DNA of 64,000 nt from Escarpia spicata (lineage: Eukaryota > Annelida > Polychaeta > Sabellida > Siboglinidae). The stretch covers positions 53,947,611 to 54,011,610 of the forward strand of contig OZ023216.1 of assembly GCA_963995525.1 (NCBI GenBank). The letters run 5' to 3'. A model generated the notes under the pieces. The model was not told the origin of the DNA. It made no database searches and saw nothing but the letters and a program-made list of their open reading frames with translations. A program made the position numbers and the translations under genes. The first letter of the stretch is position 1. Every line of letters begins with the position of its first letter. Positions 1-13,900 of the stretch are shown here, in pieces.

Positions 1-245
1 GATGGCCTCGCTCTTTGTCTTCTCTCGCTAGTGGCGGTGTAGTTTTCATCTTGTCATTCATTATGTCAAGTGCTATGGTGTCAGTGTCCTCAACCTCGCT
101 TCTTTACGATGGCTTCGCTCTGTGTCTTCTCTCGCTAGTGGCGGCGTAGTTTTCATCTTGTCATTCATTATGTCAAGCGCTATGGTGTCAGTTTCCTCAA
201 CCTCGCTTCTTTGCGATGGCTTCGCTATATGTCTTCTCTCGTTAG

Positions 246-3200
246 TTGCGGCTTAGTTTTCATCTTGTCATTGATTATGTCAAGTGCTATGGTGTCAGTG
301 TCCTCACCCTCGCTTCTTTACGATGGCTTCGCTCTATGTCTTCTCTCGCTAGTGTCGGTGTAGTTTTCATCTTGTCATTGGTTATGTCAAGCGCTATGGT
401 GTCAGTGTCCTCACCCTCGCTTCTTTACGATGGCTTCGCTCTGTGTCTTCACTCGCTAGTGGCGGCGTAGTTTTCATCTTGTCATTGATTATGTCAAGTG
501 CTATGTTGTCAGTGTCCTCACCCTCTTTTTTTACGATGGCTTCGCTCTGAGTCTTCTCTCGCTAGTGGCGGCGTAGTTTTCATCTTGTCATTGATTATGT
601 CAAGTGCTATGGTGTCAGTGTCCTCACCCTCGCTTCTTTACGATGGTTTCGCTGTATGTCTTATCTCGCTAGTGGCGGTGTAGTTTTCATCTTGTCATTC
701 ATTATGTCAAGCGCTTTGGTGTCAGTGTCCTCACCCTCGCTTCTTTACGATGGCTTCGCTCTATGTCTTCTTTCGCTAGTGGCGGCGTAGTTTTCATCTT
801 GTCATTGATTATGTCAAGCGCTATGGTGTCAAAGTCCTCACCCTCGCTTATTTACGATGGCTTCGCTCTATGTCTTCTCTCGCTAGTGGAGGTGTAGTTT
901 TCATCTTGTCATTGATTATGTCAAGCGCTATGGTGTCAGTGTCCTCACCCTCGCTTCTTTACGATGGCTTCGCTCTGTGTCTTCTCTCGCTAGTGGCGGC
1001 GTAGTTTTCATCTTGTCATTGATTATGTCAAGTGCTATGGTGTCAGTTTCCTCAACCTCGCTTTTTACGATGGCTTCGCTCTGAGTCTTCTCTTGCTAGT
1101 GGCGGCGTAGTTTTCATCTTGTCATTGATTATGTCAAGTGCTATGGTGTCAGTGTCCTCACCCTCGCTTCTTTACGATGGCTTCGCTGTATGTCTTATCT
1201 CGCTAGTGGCGGTGTAGTTTTCATCTTGTCATTCATTATGTCAAGCGCTATGGTGTCAGTGTCCTCACCCTCGCTTCTTTACGATGGCTTCGCTCTGTGT
1301 CTTCTCTCGCTAGTGGCGGTGTAGTTTTCATCTTGTCATTGATTATGTCAAGTGCTATGGTGTCAGTGTCCTCACCCTCGCTTCTTTACGATGGTTTCGC
1401 TCTGTGTCTTCTCTCGCTAGTGGCGGCGTAGTTTTCATCTTGTCATTGATTATGTCAAGTGCTATGGTGTCAGTGTCTTCACCCTCGCTTCTTTACGATG
1501 GCTTCGCTTTGTGTCTTCTCTCGCTAGTGGCGGCGTAGTTTTCATCTTGTCTTTGAATATGTCAAGCGCTATGGTGTCAGTGTCCTCACCCTCGCTTCTT
1601 TACGATGGCTTCGCTCTGTGTCTTCTCTCACTAGTGGCGGCGTAGTTTTCATCTTGTCATTGATTATGTCAAGCGTTATGGTGTTAGTGTCCTCACCCTC
1701 GCTTCTTTACGATGGTTTCGCTCTGTGTCTTCTCTCGCTAGTGGCAGCGTAGTTTTCATCTTGTCATTGATTATGTCAAGCGCTATGGTGTCAGTTTCCT
1801 CACCCTCGCTTCTTTGCGATGGCTTCGCTATGTGTCTTCTCTCGTTAGTTGCGGCGTAGTTTTCATCTTTTCATTGATTATGTCAAGTGCTATGGTGTCA
1901 GTGTCCTGACCCTCGCTTCTTTACGATGGCTTCGCTCAGTGTCTTCTCTCACTAGTGGCGGCGTAGTTTTCATCTTGTCATTGATTATGTCAAGCGTTAT
2001 GGTGTCAGTGTCCTCACCCTCGCTTCTTTACGATGGCTTCTCTCTGTGTCTTCTCTCGTTAGTTGCGGCGTAGTTTTCATCTTTTCATTGATTATGTCAA
2101 GTGCTATGGTGTCAGTGTCCTCACCCTCGCTTCTTTACGATGGCTTCGCTCAGTGTCTTCTCTCACTAGTGGCGGCGTAGTTTTCATCTTGTCATTGATT
2201 ATGTCAAGTGCTATGGTGTCAGTGTCCTCGCCCTCGCTTCTTTACGATGGTTTCGCTCTGTGTCTTCTCTCGCTAGTGGCGGCGTAGTTTTCATCTTGTC
2301 ATTGATTATGTCAAGTGCTATGGTGTCAGTGTCCTCACCCTCGCTTCTTTACGATGGCCTCGCTCTTTGTCTTCTCTCGCTAGTGGCGGTGTAGTTTTCA
2401 TCTTGTCATTCATTATGTCAAGTGCTATGGTGTCAGTGTCCTCAACCTCGCTTCTTTACGATGGCTTCGCTCTGTGTCTTCTCTCGCTAGTGGCGGCGTA
2501 GTTTTCATCTTGTCATTCATTATGTCAAGCGCTATGGTGTCAGTTTCCTCAACCTCGCTTCTTTGCGATGGCTTCGCTATATGTCTTCTCTCGTTAGTTG
2601 CGGCTTAGTTTTCATCTTGTCATTGATTATGTCAAGTGCTATGGTGTCAGTGTCCTCACCCTCGCTTCTTTACGATGGCTTCGCTATAAGTCTTCTCTCG
2701 CCAGTGGTGGTGTAATTTTCATCTTGTCATTGATTATGTCAAGCGCTATGGTGTCAGTGTCCTCACCATCGCATCTTTACGATGGCTTCGCTCTGTGTCT
2801 TCTCTCGCTAGTGGCGGCGTAGTTTTCATCTTGTCATTGATTATGTCAAGCGCTATGGTGTCAGTGTCCTCACCCTCCCTTCTTTACGAAGGCCTCGCTC
2901 TGTGTCTTCTCTCGCTAGTGGCGGCGTAGTTTTCATCTTGTCATTGATTATGTCAAGTGCTATGGTGTCAGTGTCCTCACCCTCGCTTCTTTACGATGGC
3001 TTCGCTCTATGTCTTCTCTAGCCAGTGGCGGTGTAGTTTTCATCTTGACATTGATTATGTCAAGTGCTATGGTTTCAGTGTCCTCACCCTCGCTTCTTTA
3101 CGATGGCTTCGCTCTATGTCTTCTTTCGCTAGTGGCGGTGTAGTTTTCATCTTGTCATTGATTATGTCAAGCGCTATGGTGTCAGTGTCCTCACCCTCGC

Positions 3201-3380
3201 TCCTTTACGATGGCTTCGCTCTGTGTCTTCTCTCGCTAGTGGCGGCGTAGTTTTCATCTTGTCATTGATTATGTCAAGTGCTATGGTGTCAGTGTCCTCA
3301 CCCTCGTTTTTTACGATGGCTTCGCTCTGAGTCTTCTCTCGCTAGTGGCGGCGTAGTTTTCATCTTGTCATTGATTATGT
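246..3380. repeat. Higher-order repeat block A of the left domain
   Basis: This run of satellite monomers has an ordered set of private variants: CTATGTTGTC plus CCCTCTTTTTTTACG near 501, GCTTTGGTGTC near 714, GTCAAAGTCC near 829, TCTTTGAATATG near 1,551 and GCTATAAGTC near 2,690. The same order recurs exactly 3,955 bp downstream. This offset is 37 monomers minus 4 bp, explained by two 2-bp deletion variants. Block limits are approximate because they rest on marker variants. Confidence 0.8.
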
Positions 3381-4200
3381 CAAGCGCTATGGTGTCAGTG
3401 TCCTCACCCTCGCTTCTTTACGATGGCTTCGCTCTATGTCTTCTCTAGCCAGTGGCGGTGTAGTTTTCATCTTGACATTGATTATGTCAAGTGCTATGGT
3501 GTCAGTGTCCTCACCCTCGCTTCTTTAAGATGGCTTCGCTCTATGTCTTCTTTCGCTAGTGGCGGTGTAGTTTTCATCTTGACATTGATTATGTCAAGCG
3601 CTATGGTGTCAGTGTCCTCACCCTCGCTCCTTTACGATGGCTTCGCTCTGTGTCTTCTCTCGCTAGTGGCGGCGTAGTTTTCATCTTGTCATTGATTATG
3701 TCAAGTGCTATGGTGTCAGTGTCCTCACCCTCGCTTCTTTACGAAGGCCTCGCTCTGTGTCTTCTCTCGCTAGTGGCGGCGTAGTTTTCATCTTGTCATT
3801 GATTATGTCAAGTGCTATGGTGTCAGTGTCCTCACCCTCGCTTCTTTACGATGGCTTCGCTCTGTGTCTTCTCTCGCTAGTGGCGGCGTAGTTTTCATCT
3901 TGTCATTGATTATGTCAAGTGCTATGGCGTCAGTGTCCTCACCCTCGGTTCTTTACGATGGCTTCGCTCTATGTCTTCTCTTGCCAGTGGCGGTGTAGTT
4001 TTCATCTTGTCATTGATTATGTCAAGTGCTATGGTGTCAGTGTCCTCACCCTCGCTTCTTTACGATGGCTTCGCTCTATGTCTTCTTTCGCTAGTGGCGG
4101 CGTAGTTTTCATCTTGTCATTGATTATGTCAAGTGCTATGGTGTCAGTGTCCTCACCCTCGCTTTTTACGATGGCTTCCCTCTGAGTCTTCTCTCGCTAG

Positions 4201-7200
4201 TGGCGGCGTAGTTTTCATCTTGTCATTGATTATGTCAAGTGCTATGGTGTCAGTGTCCTCACCCTCGCTTCTTTACGATGGCTTCGCTCTATGTCTTCTC
4301 TCGCTAGTGTCGGTGTAGTTTTCATCTTGTCATTGATTATGTCAAGCGCTATGGTGTCAGTGTCCTCACCCTCGCTTCTTTACGATGGCTTCGCTCTGTG
4401 TCTTCTCTCGCTAGTGGCGGCGTAGTTTTCATCTTGTCATTGATTATGTCAAGTGCTATGTTGTCAGTGTCCTCACCCTCTTTTTTTACGATGGCTTCGC
4501 TCTGAGTCTTCTCTCGCTAGTGGCGGCGTAGTTTTCATCTTGTCATTGATTATGTCAAGTGCTATGGTGTCAGTGTCCTCACCCTCGCTTCTTTACGATG
4601 GTTTCGCTGTATGTCTTATCTCGCTAGTGGCGGTGTAGTTTTCATCTTGTCATTCATTATGTCAAGCGCTTTGGTGTCAGTGTCCTCACCCTCGCTTCTT
4701 TACGATGGCTTCGCTCTATGTCTTCTTTCGCTAGTGGCGGCGTAGTTTTCATCTTGTCATTGATTATGTCAAGCGCTATGGTGTCAAAGTCCTCACCCTC
4801 GCTTATTTACGATGGCTTCGCTCTATGTCTTCTCTCGCTAGTGGCGGTGTAGTTTTCATCTTGTCATTGATTATGTCAAGCGCTATGGTGTCAGTGTCCT
4901 CACCCTCGCTTCTTTACGATGGCTTCGCTCTGTGTCTTCTCTCGCTAGTGGCGGCGTAGTTTTCATCTTGTCATTGATTATGTCAAGTGCTATGGTGTCA
5001 GTTTCCTCACCCTCGCTTTTTACGATGGCTTCGCTCTGAGTCTTCTCTTGCTAGTGGCGGCGTAGTTTTCATCTTGTCATTGATTATGTCAAGTGCTATG
5101 GTGTCAGTGTCCTCACCCTCGCTTCTTTACGATGGCTTCGCTGTATGTCTTATCTCGCTAGTGGCGGTGTAGTTTTCATCTTGTCATTCATTATGTCAAG
5201 CGCTATGGTGTCAGTGTCCTCACCCTCGCTTCTTTACGATGGCTTCGCTCTGTGTCTTCTCTCGCTAGTGGCGGTGTAGTTTTCATCTTGTCATTGATTA
5301 TGTCAAGTGCTATGGTGTCAGTGTCCTCACCCTCGCTTCTTTACGATGGTTTCGCTCTGTGTCTTCTCTCGCTAGTGGCGGCGTAGTTTTCATCTTGTCA
5401 TTGATTATGTCAAGTGCTATGGTGTCAGTGTCTTCACCCTCGCTTCTTTACGATGGCTTCGCTTTGTGTCTTCTCTCGCTAGTGGCGGCGTAGTTTTCAT
5501 CTTGTCTTTGAATATGTCAAGCGCTATGGTGTCAGTGTCCTCACCCTCGCTTCTTTACGATGGCTTCGCTCTGTGTCTTCTCTCACTAGTGGCGGCGTAG
5601 TTTTCATCTTGTCATTGATTATGTCAAGCGTTATGGTGTTAGTGTCCTCACCCTCGCTTCTTTACGATGGTTTCGCTCTGTGTCTTCTCTCGCTAGTGGC
5701 AGCGTAGTTTTCATCTTGTCATTGATTATGTCAAGCGCTATGGTGTCAGTTTCCTCACCCTCGCTTCTTTGCGATGGCTTCGCTATGTGTCTTCTCTCGT
5801 TAGTTGCGGCGTAGTTTTCATCTTTTCATTGATTATGTCAAGTGCTATGGTGTCAGTGTCCTGACCCTCGTTTCTTTACGATGGCTTCGCTCAGTGTCTT
5901 CTCTCACTAGTGGCGGCATAGTTTTCATCTTGTCATTGATTATGTCAAGCGTTATGGTGTCAGTGTCCTCACCCTCGCTTCTTTACGATGGCTTCGCTCT
6001 GTGTCTTCTCTCGTTAGTTGCGGCGTAGTTTTCATCTTTTCATTGATTATGTCAAGTGCTATGGTGTCAGTGTCCTCACCCTCGCTTCTTTACGATGGCT
6101 TCGCTCAGTGTCTTCTCTCACTAGTGGCGGCGTAGTTTTCATCTTGTCATTGATTATGTCAAGTGCTATGGTGTCAGTGTCCTCGCCCTCGCTTCTTTAC
6201 GATGGTTTCGCTCTGTGTCTTCTCTCGCTAGTGGCGGCGTAGTTTTCATCTTGTCATTGATTATGTCAAGTGCTATGGTGTCAGTGTCCTCACCCTCGCT
6301 TCTTTACGATGGCCTCGCTCTTTGTCTTCTCTCGCTAGTGGCGGTGTAGTTTTCATCTTGTCATTCATTATGTCAAGTGCTATGGTGTCAGTGTCCTCAA
6401 CCTCGCTTCTTTACGATGGCTTCGCTCTGTGTCTTCTCTCGCTAGTGGCGGCGTAGTTTTCATCTTGTCATTCATTATGTCAAGCGCTATGGTGTCAGTT
6501 TCCTCAACCTCGCTTCTTTGCGATGGCTTCGCTATATGTCTTCTCTCGTTAGTTGCGGCTTAGTTTTCATCTTGTCATTGATTATGTCAAGTGCTATGGT
6601 GTCAGTGTCCTCACCCTCGCTTCTTTACGATGGCTTCGCTATAAGTCTTCTCTCGCCAGTGGTGGTGTAATTTTCATCTTGTCATGATTATGTCAAGCGC
6701 TATGGTGTCAGTGTCCTCACCATCGCATCTTTACGATGGCTTCGCTCTGTGTCTTCTCTCGCTAGTGGCGGCGTAGTTTTCATCTTGTCATTGATTATGT
6801 CAAGCGCTATGGTGTCAGTGTCCTCACCCTCCCTTCTTTACGAAGGCCTCGCTCTGTGTCTTCTCTCGCTAGTGGCGGCGTAGTTTTCATCTTGTCATTG
6901 ATTATGTCAAGTGCTATGGTGTCAGTGTCCTCACCCTCGCTTCTTTACGATGGCTTCGCTCTATGTCTTCTCTAGCCAGTGGCGGTGTAGTTTTCATCTT
7001 GACATTGATTATGTCAAGTGCTATGGTTTCAGTGTCCTCACCCTCGCTTCTTTACGATGGCTTCGCTCTATGTCTTCTTTCGCTAGTGGCGGTGTAGTTT
7101 TCATCTTGTCATTGATTATGTCAAGCGCTATGGTGTCAGTGTCCTCACCCTCGCTCCTTTACGATGGCTTCGCTCTGTGTCTTCTCTCGCTAGTGGCGGC

Positions 7201-7335
7201 GTAGTTTTCATCTTGTCATTGATTATGTCAAGTGCTATGGTGTCAGTGTCCTCACCCTCGTTTTTTACGATGGCTTCGCTCTGAGTCTTCTCTCGCTAGT
7301 GGCGGCGTAGTTTTCATCTTGTCATTGATTATGTC
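4201..7335. repeat. Higher-order repeat block B (copy of A at +3,955 bp)
   Basis: The marker variants of block A recur in the same order, for example CTATGTTGTC at 4,456 against 501. Later markers are shifted by 3,954 after a single-base deletion (TGTCATGATT near 6,683). The copies differ at only scattered positions, so the duplication is much younger than the divergence between neighbouring monomers. They part at about 3,380 and 7,335. Confidence 0.8.
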
Positions 7336-8089
7336 AAGTGCTATGATGTCAGTGTCCTCACCCTCGCTTCTTTACGATGTCTTCGCTGTATGTCTTATCT
7401 CGCTAGTGGCGGTGTAATTTTCATCTTGTCATTCATTATGTCAAGCGCTATGGTGTCAGTGTCCTCACCCTCGCTTCTTTACGATGGCTTCGCTCTGTGT
7501 CTTCTCTCGCTAGTGGCGGTGTAGTTTTCATCTTGTCATTGATTATGTCAAGTGCTATGGTGGCAGTGTTCTCACCCTCGCTTCTTTACGATGGTTTCGC
7601 TCTGTGTCTTCTCTCCCTAGTGGCGGCGTAGTTTTCATCTTGTCATTGATTATGTCAAGTGCTATGGTGTCAGTGTCTTCACCCTCGCTTCTTTACGATG
7701 GCTTCGCTCTGTGTCTTCTCTCGCTAGTGGCGGCGTAGTTTTCATCTTGTCATTGATTATGTCAAGCGCCATGGCGTCAGTGTCTTCACCCTCGCTTCTT
7801 TACGATGGCTTCGCTTTGTGTCTTCTCTCGCTAGTGGCGGCGTAGTTTTCATCTTTTCTTTGATTATGTCAAGCGCTATGGTGTCAGTGTCCTCACCCTC
7901 GCTTCTTTACGATGGCTTCGCTCTGTGTCTTCTCTCACTAGTGGCGGCGTAGTTTTCATCTTGTCATTGATTATGTCAAGCGTTATGGTGTCAGTGTCCT
8001 CACCCTCGCTTCTATACCATGGTTTCGCTCGGTGTCTTCTCTCGCTAGTGGCGGCGTAGTTTTCATCTTGTCATTGATTATGTCAAGTG

Positions 8090-10910
8090 CTATGGTGTCA
8101 GTGTCCTCACCCTCGCTTCTTTACGATGGCTTCGCTCTGTGTCTTCTCTCGCTAGTGGCGGTGTAGTTTTCATCTTGTCATTGATTATGTCAAGTGCTAT
8201 GGTGTCAGTGTCCTCACCCTCGCTTCTTTACGATGGTTTCGCTCTGTGTCTTCTCTCGCTAGTGGCGGCGTAGTTTTCATCTTGTCATTGATTATGTCAA
8301 GTGCTATGGTGTCAGTGTCTTCACCCTCGCTTCTTTACGATGGCTTCGCTTTGTGTCTTCTCTCGCTAGTGGCGGCGTAGTTTTCATCTTGTCTTTGAAT
8401 ATGTCAAGCGCTATGGTGTCAGTGTCCTCACCCTCGCTTCTTTACGATGGCTTCGCTCTGTGTCTTCTCTCACTAGTGGCGGCGTAGTTTTCATCTTGTC
8501 ATTGATTATGTCAAGCGTTATGGTGTTAGTGTCCTCACCCTCGCTTCTTTACGATGGTTTCGCTCTGTGTCTTCTCTCGCTAGTGGCAGCGTAGTTTTCA
8601 TCTTGTCATTGATTATGTCAAGCGCTATGGTGTCAGTTTCCTCACCCTCGCTTCTTTGCGATGGCTTCGCTATGTGTCTTCTCTCGTTAGTTGCGGCGTA
8701 GTTTTCATCTTTTCATTGATTATGTCAAGTGCTATGGTGTCAGTGTCCTGACCCTCGTTTCTTTACGATGGCTTCGCTCAGTGTCTTCTCTCACTAGTGG
8801 CGGCATAGTTTTCATCTTGTCATTGATTATGTCAAGCGTTATGGTGTCAGTGTCCTCACCCTCGCTTCTTTACGATGGCTTCGCTCTGTGTCTTCTCTCG
8901 TTAGTTGCGGCGTAGTTTTCATCTTTTCATTGATTATGTCAAGTGCTATGGTGTCAGTGTCCTCACCCTCGCTTCTTTACGATGGCTTCGCTCAGTGTCT
9001 TCTCTCACTAGTGGCGGCGTAGTTTTCATCTTGTCATTGATTATGTCAAGTGCTATGGTGTCAGTGTCCTCGCCCTCGCTTCTTTACGATGGTTTCGCTC
9101 TGTGTCTTCTCTCGCTAGTGGCGGCGTAGTTTTCATCTTGTCATTGATTATGTCAAGTGCTATGGTGTCAGTGTCCTCACCCTCGCTTCTTTACGATGGC
9201 CTCGCTCTTTGTCTTCTCTCGCTAGTGGCGGTGTAGTTTTCATCTTGTCATTCATTATGTCAAGTGCTATGGTGTCAGTGTCCTCAACCTCGCTTCTTTA
9301 CGATGGCTTCGCTCTGTGTCTTCTCTCGCTAGTGGCGGCGTAGTTTTCATCTTGTCATTCATTATGTCAAGCGCTATGGTGTCAGTTTCCTCAACCTCGC
9401 TTCTTTGCGATGGCTTCGCTATATGTCTTCTCTCGTTAGTTGCGGCTTAGTTTTCATCTTGTCATTGATTATGTCAAGTGCTATGGTGTCAGTGTCCTCA
9501 CCCTCGCTTCTTTACGATGGCTTCGCTATAAGTCTTCTCTCGCCAGTGGTGGTGTAATTTTCATCTTGTCATGATTATGTCAAGCGCTATGGTGTCAGTG
9601 TCCTCACCATCGCATCTTTACGATGGCTTCGCTCTGTGTCTTCTCTCGCTAGTGGCGGCGTAGTTTTCATCTTGTCATTGATTATGTCAAGCGCTATGGT
9701 GTCAGTGTCCTCACCCTCCCTTCTTTACGAAGGCCTCGCTCTGTGTCTTCTCTCGCTAGTGGCGGCGTAGTTTTCATCTTGTCATTGATTATGTCAAGTG
9801 CTATGGTGTCAGTGTCCTCACCCTCGCTTCTTTACGATGGCTTCGCTCTATGTCTTCTCTAGCCAGTGGCGGTGTAGTTTTCATCTTGACATTGATTATG
9901 TCAAGTGCTATGGTTTCAGTGTCCTCACCCTCGCTTCTTTACGATGGCTTCGCTCTATGTCTTCTTTCGCTAGTGGCGGTGTAGTTTTCATCTTGTCATT
10001 GATTATGTCAAGCGCTATGGTGTCAGTGTCCTCACCCTCGCTCCTTTACGATGGCTTCGCTCTGTGTCTTCTCTCGCTAGTGGCGGCGTAGTTTTCATCT
10101 TGTCATTGATTATGTCAAGTGCTATGGTGTCAGTGTCCTCACCCTCGTTTTTTACGATGGCTTCGCTCTGAGTCTTCTCTCGCTAGTGGCGGCGTAGTTT
10201 TCATCTTGTCATTGATTATGTCAAGTGCTATGATGTCAGTGTCCTCACCCTCGCTTCTTTACGATGTCTTCGCTGTATGTCTTATCTCGCTAGTGGCGGT
10301 GTAATTTTCATCTTGTCATTCATTATGTCAAGCGCTATGGTGTCAGTGTCCTCACCCTCGCTTCTTTACGATGGCTTCGCTCTGTGTCTTCTCTCGCTAG
10401 TGGCGGTGTAGTTTTCATCTTGTCATTGATTATGTCAAGTGCTATGGTGGCAGTGTTCTCACCCTCGCTTCTTTACGACGGTTTCGCTCTGTGTCTTCTC
10501 TCCCTAGTGGCGGCGTAGTTTTCATCTTGTCATTGATTATGTCAAGTGCTATGGTGTCAGTGTCTTCACCCTCGCTTCTTTACGATGGCTTCGCTTTGTG
10601 TCTTCTCTCGCTAGTGGCGGCGTAGTTTTCATCTTGTCTTTGATTATGTCAAGCGCCGTGGTGTCAGTGTCCTCACCCTCGCTTCTTTACGATGGCTTCG
10701 CTCTGTGTCTTCTCTCACTAGTGGCGGCGTAGTTTTCATCTTGTCATTGATTATGTCAAGCGTTATGGTGTTAGAGTCCTCACCCTCGCTTCTTTACGAT
10801 GGTTTCGCTCTGTGTCTTCTCTCGCTAGTGTTGGCGTAGTTTTCATCTTGTCATTGATTATGTCAAGTGCTATGGTGTCATTGTCCTCACCCTCGTTTCT
10901 TTACGATGGC
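8090..10910. repeat. Higher-order repeat block C (B shifted by 2,887 bp)
   Basis: Markers of block B recur at +2,887 bp (27 monomers minus 2 bp). Examples are the CTCTCCCTAG variant at 7,611 and 10,498, the GATGTCTTCGCTG variant near 7,378 and 10,265, and the single-base deletion monomer near 9,570. The segment continues past the end of its homology to B into a stretch shared with block D. Confidence 0.75.
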
Positions 10911-13900
10911 TTCGCTCTGTGTCTTCTCTCGCTAGTGGCGGCGTAGTTTTCATCTTGTCATTGATTATGTCAAGCGCCATGGCGTCAGTGTCTTCACCCT
11001 CGCTTCTTTACGATGGCTTCGCTTTGTGTCTTCTCTCGCTAGTGGCGGCGTAGTTTTCATCTTTTCTTTGATTATGTCAAGCGCTATGGTGTCAGTGTCC
11101 TCACCCTCGCTTCTTTACGATGGCTTCGCTCTGTGTCTTCTCTCACTAGTGGCGGCGTAGTTTTCATCTTGTCATTGATTATGTCAAGCGTTATGGTGTC
11201 AGTGTCCTCACCCTCGCTTCTTTACGATGGTTTCGCTCGGTGTCTTCTCTCGCTAGTGGCGGCGTAGTTTTCCTCTTGTCATTGATTATGTCAAGTGCTA
11301 TGGTGTCAGTGTCCTCACCCTCGCTTCTTTACGATGGCCTCGCTCTGTGTCTTCTCTCACTAGTGGCGGCGTAGTTTTCATCTTGTCATTGATTATGTCA
11401 AGTGCTATGGTGTCAGTGTCCTCACCCTCGCTTCTTTACGATGGCCTCGCTCTATGTCTTCTCTCGCTAGTGGCGGCGTAGTTTTCATCTTGTCATTGAT
11501 TATGTCAAGTGCTATGGTGTCAGTGTCCTCACCCTCGTTTCTTTACGATGGCTTCGCTCTATGTCTTCTCTCGCTAGTGGCGGTGTAGTTTTCATCTTGT
11601 CATTGATTATGTCAAGCGTTATGGTGTCAGTGTCCTCACCCTCGCTTCTTTACGATGGTTTCGCTCTGTGTCTTCTCTCGCTAGTGGCGGTGTAGTTTTC
11701 ATCTTGTCATTGATTATGTCAAGCGCTATGGTGTCAGTGTCCTCACCCTCGCTTCTTTACGATGGTTTCGCTCGGTGTCTTCTCTCGCTAGTGGCGGCGT
11801 AGTTTTCATCTTGTCATTGATTATGTCAAGTGCTATGGTGTCACTGTCCTCACCCTCGCTTCTTTACGATGGCCTCGCTCTGTGTCTTCTCTCACTAGTG
11901 GCGGCGTAGTTTTCATCTTGTCATTGATTATGTCAAGTGCTATGGTGTCAGTGTCCTCACCCTCGCTTTTTACGATGGCTTCGCTCTGAGTCTTCTCTCG
12001 CTAGTGGCGGCGTAGTTTTCATCTTGTCATTGATTATGTCAAGTGCTATGGTGTCATTGTCCTCACCCTCGTTTCTTTACGATGGCTTCGCTCTGTGTCT
12101 TCTCTCGCTAGTGGCGGCGTAGTTTTCATCTTGTCATTGATTATGTCAAGCGCCATGGCGTCAGTGTCTTCACCCTCGCTTCTTTACGATGGCTTCGCTT
12201 TGTGTCTTCTCTCGCTAGTGGCGGCGTAGTTTTCATCTTTTCTTTGATTATGTCAAGCGCTATGGTGTCAGTGTCCTCACCCTCGCTTCTTTACGATGGC
12301 TTCGCTCTGTGTCTTCTCTCACTAGTGGCGGCGTAGTTTTCATCTTGTCATTGATTATGTCAAGCGTTATGGTGTCAGTGTCCTCACCCTCGCTTCTTTA
12401 CCATGGTTTCGCTCGGTGTCTTCTCTCGCTAGTGGCGGCGTAGTTTTCCTCTTGTCATTGATTATGTCAAGTGCTATGGTGTCAGTGTCCTCACCCTCGC
12501 TTCTTTACGATGGCCTCGCTCTGTGTCTTCTCTCACTAGTGGCGGCGTAGTTTTCATCTTGTCATTGATTATGTCAAGTGCTATGGTGTCAGTGTCCTCA
12601 CCCTCGCTTCTTTACGATGGCCTCGCTCTATGTCTTCTCTCGCTAGTGGCGGCGTAGTTTTCATCTTGTCATTGATTATGTCAAGTGCTATGGTGTCAGT
12701 GTCCTCACCCTCGTTTCTTTACGATGGCTTCGCTCTATGTCTTCTCTCGCTAGTGGCGGTGTAGTTTTCATCTTGTCATTGATTATGTCAAGCGTTATGG
12801 TGTCAGTGTCCTCACCCTCGCTTCTTTACGATGGTTTCGCTCTGTGTCTTCTCTCGCTAGTGGCGGTGTAGTTTTCATCTTGTCATTGATTATGTCAAGC
12901 GCTATGGTGTCAGTGTCCTCACCCTCGCTTCTTTACGATGGTTTCGCTCGGTGTCTTCTCTCGCTAGTGGCGGCGTAGTTTTCATCTTGTCATTGATTAT
13001 GTCAAGTGCTATGGTGTCACTGTCCTCACCCTCGCTTCTTTACGATGGCCTCGCTCTGTGTCTTCTCTCACTAGTGGCGGCGTAGTTTTCATCTTGTCAT
13101 TGATTATGTCAAGTGATATGGTGTCAGTGTCCTCACCCTCGCTTCTTTGCGATGGCTTCGCTCTATGTCTTCTCTCGCTAGTGGCGGCGTAGTTTTCATC
13201 TTGTCATTGATTATGTCAAGCGCTATGGTGTCAATGTCCTCACCCTCCCTTCTTTACGAAGGCCTCGCTCTGTGTCTTCTCTCGCTAGTGGCGGCGTAGT
13301 TTTCATCTTGTCATTGATTATGTCAAGCGCTATGGTGTCAGTGTCCTCACCCTCGCTTCTTTACGATGGCTTCGCTCTATGTCTTCTCTAGCCAGTGGCG
13401 GTGTAGTTTTCATCTTGACATTGATTATGTCAAGTGCTATTGTGTCAGTGTCCTCACCCTCGCTTCTTTAAGATGGCTTCGCTCTATGTCTTCTTTCGCT
13501 AGTGGCGGTGTAGTTTTCATCTTGTCATTGATTATGTCAAGCGCTATGGTGTCAGTGTCCTCACCCTCGCTCCTTTACGATGGCTTCGCTCTGTGTCTTC
13601 TCTCGCTAGTGGCGGCGTAGTTTTCATCTTGTCATTGATTATGTCAAGTGCTATGGTGTCAGTGTCCTCACCCTCGCTTTTTACGATGGCTTCGCTCTGA
13701 GTCTTCTCTCGCTAGTGGCGGCGTAGTTTTCATCTTGTCATTGATTATGTCAAGTGCTATGGTGTCAGTGTCCTCATCCTCGCTTCTTTACGATGGCTTC
13801 GCTGTATGTCTTATCTCGCTAGTGGCGGTGTAGTTTTCATCTTGTCATTCATTATGTCAAGCGCTATGGTGTCAGTGTCCTCACCCTCGCTTCTTTACGA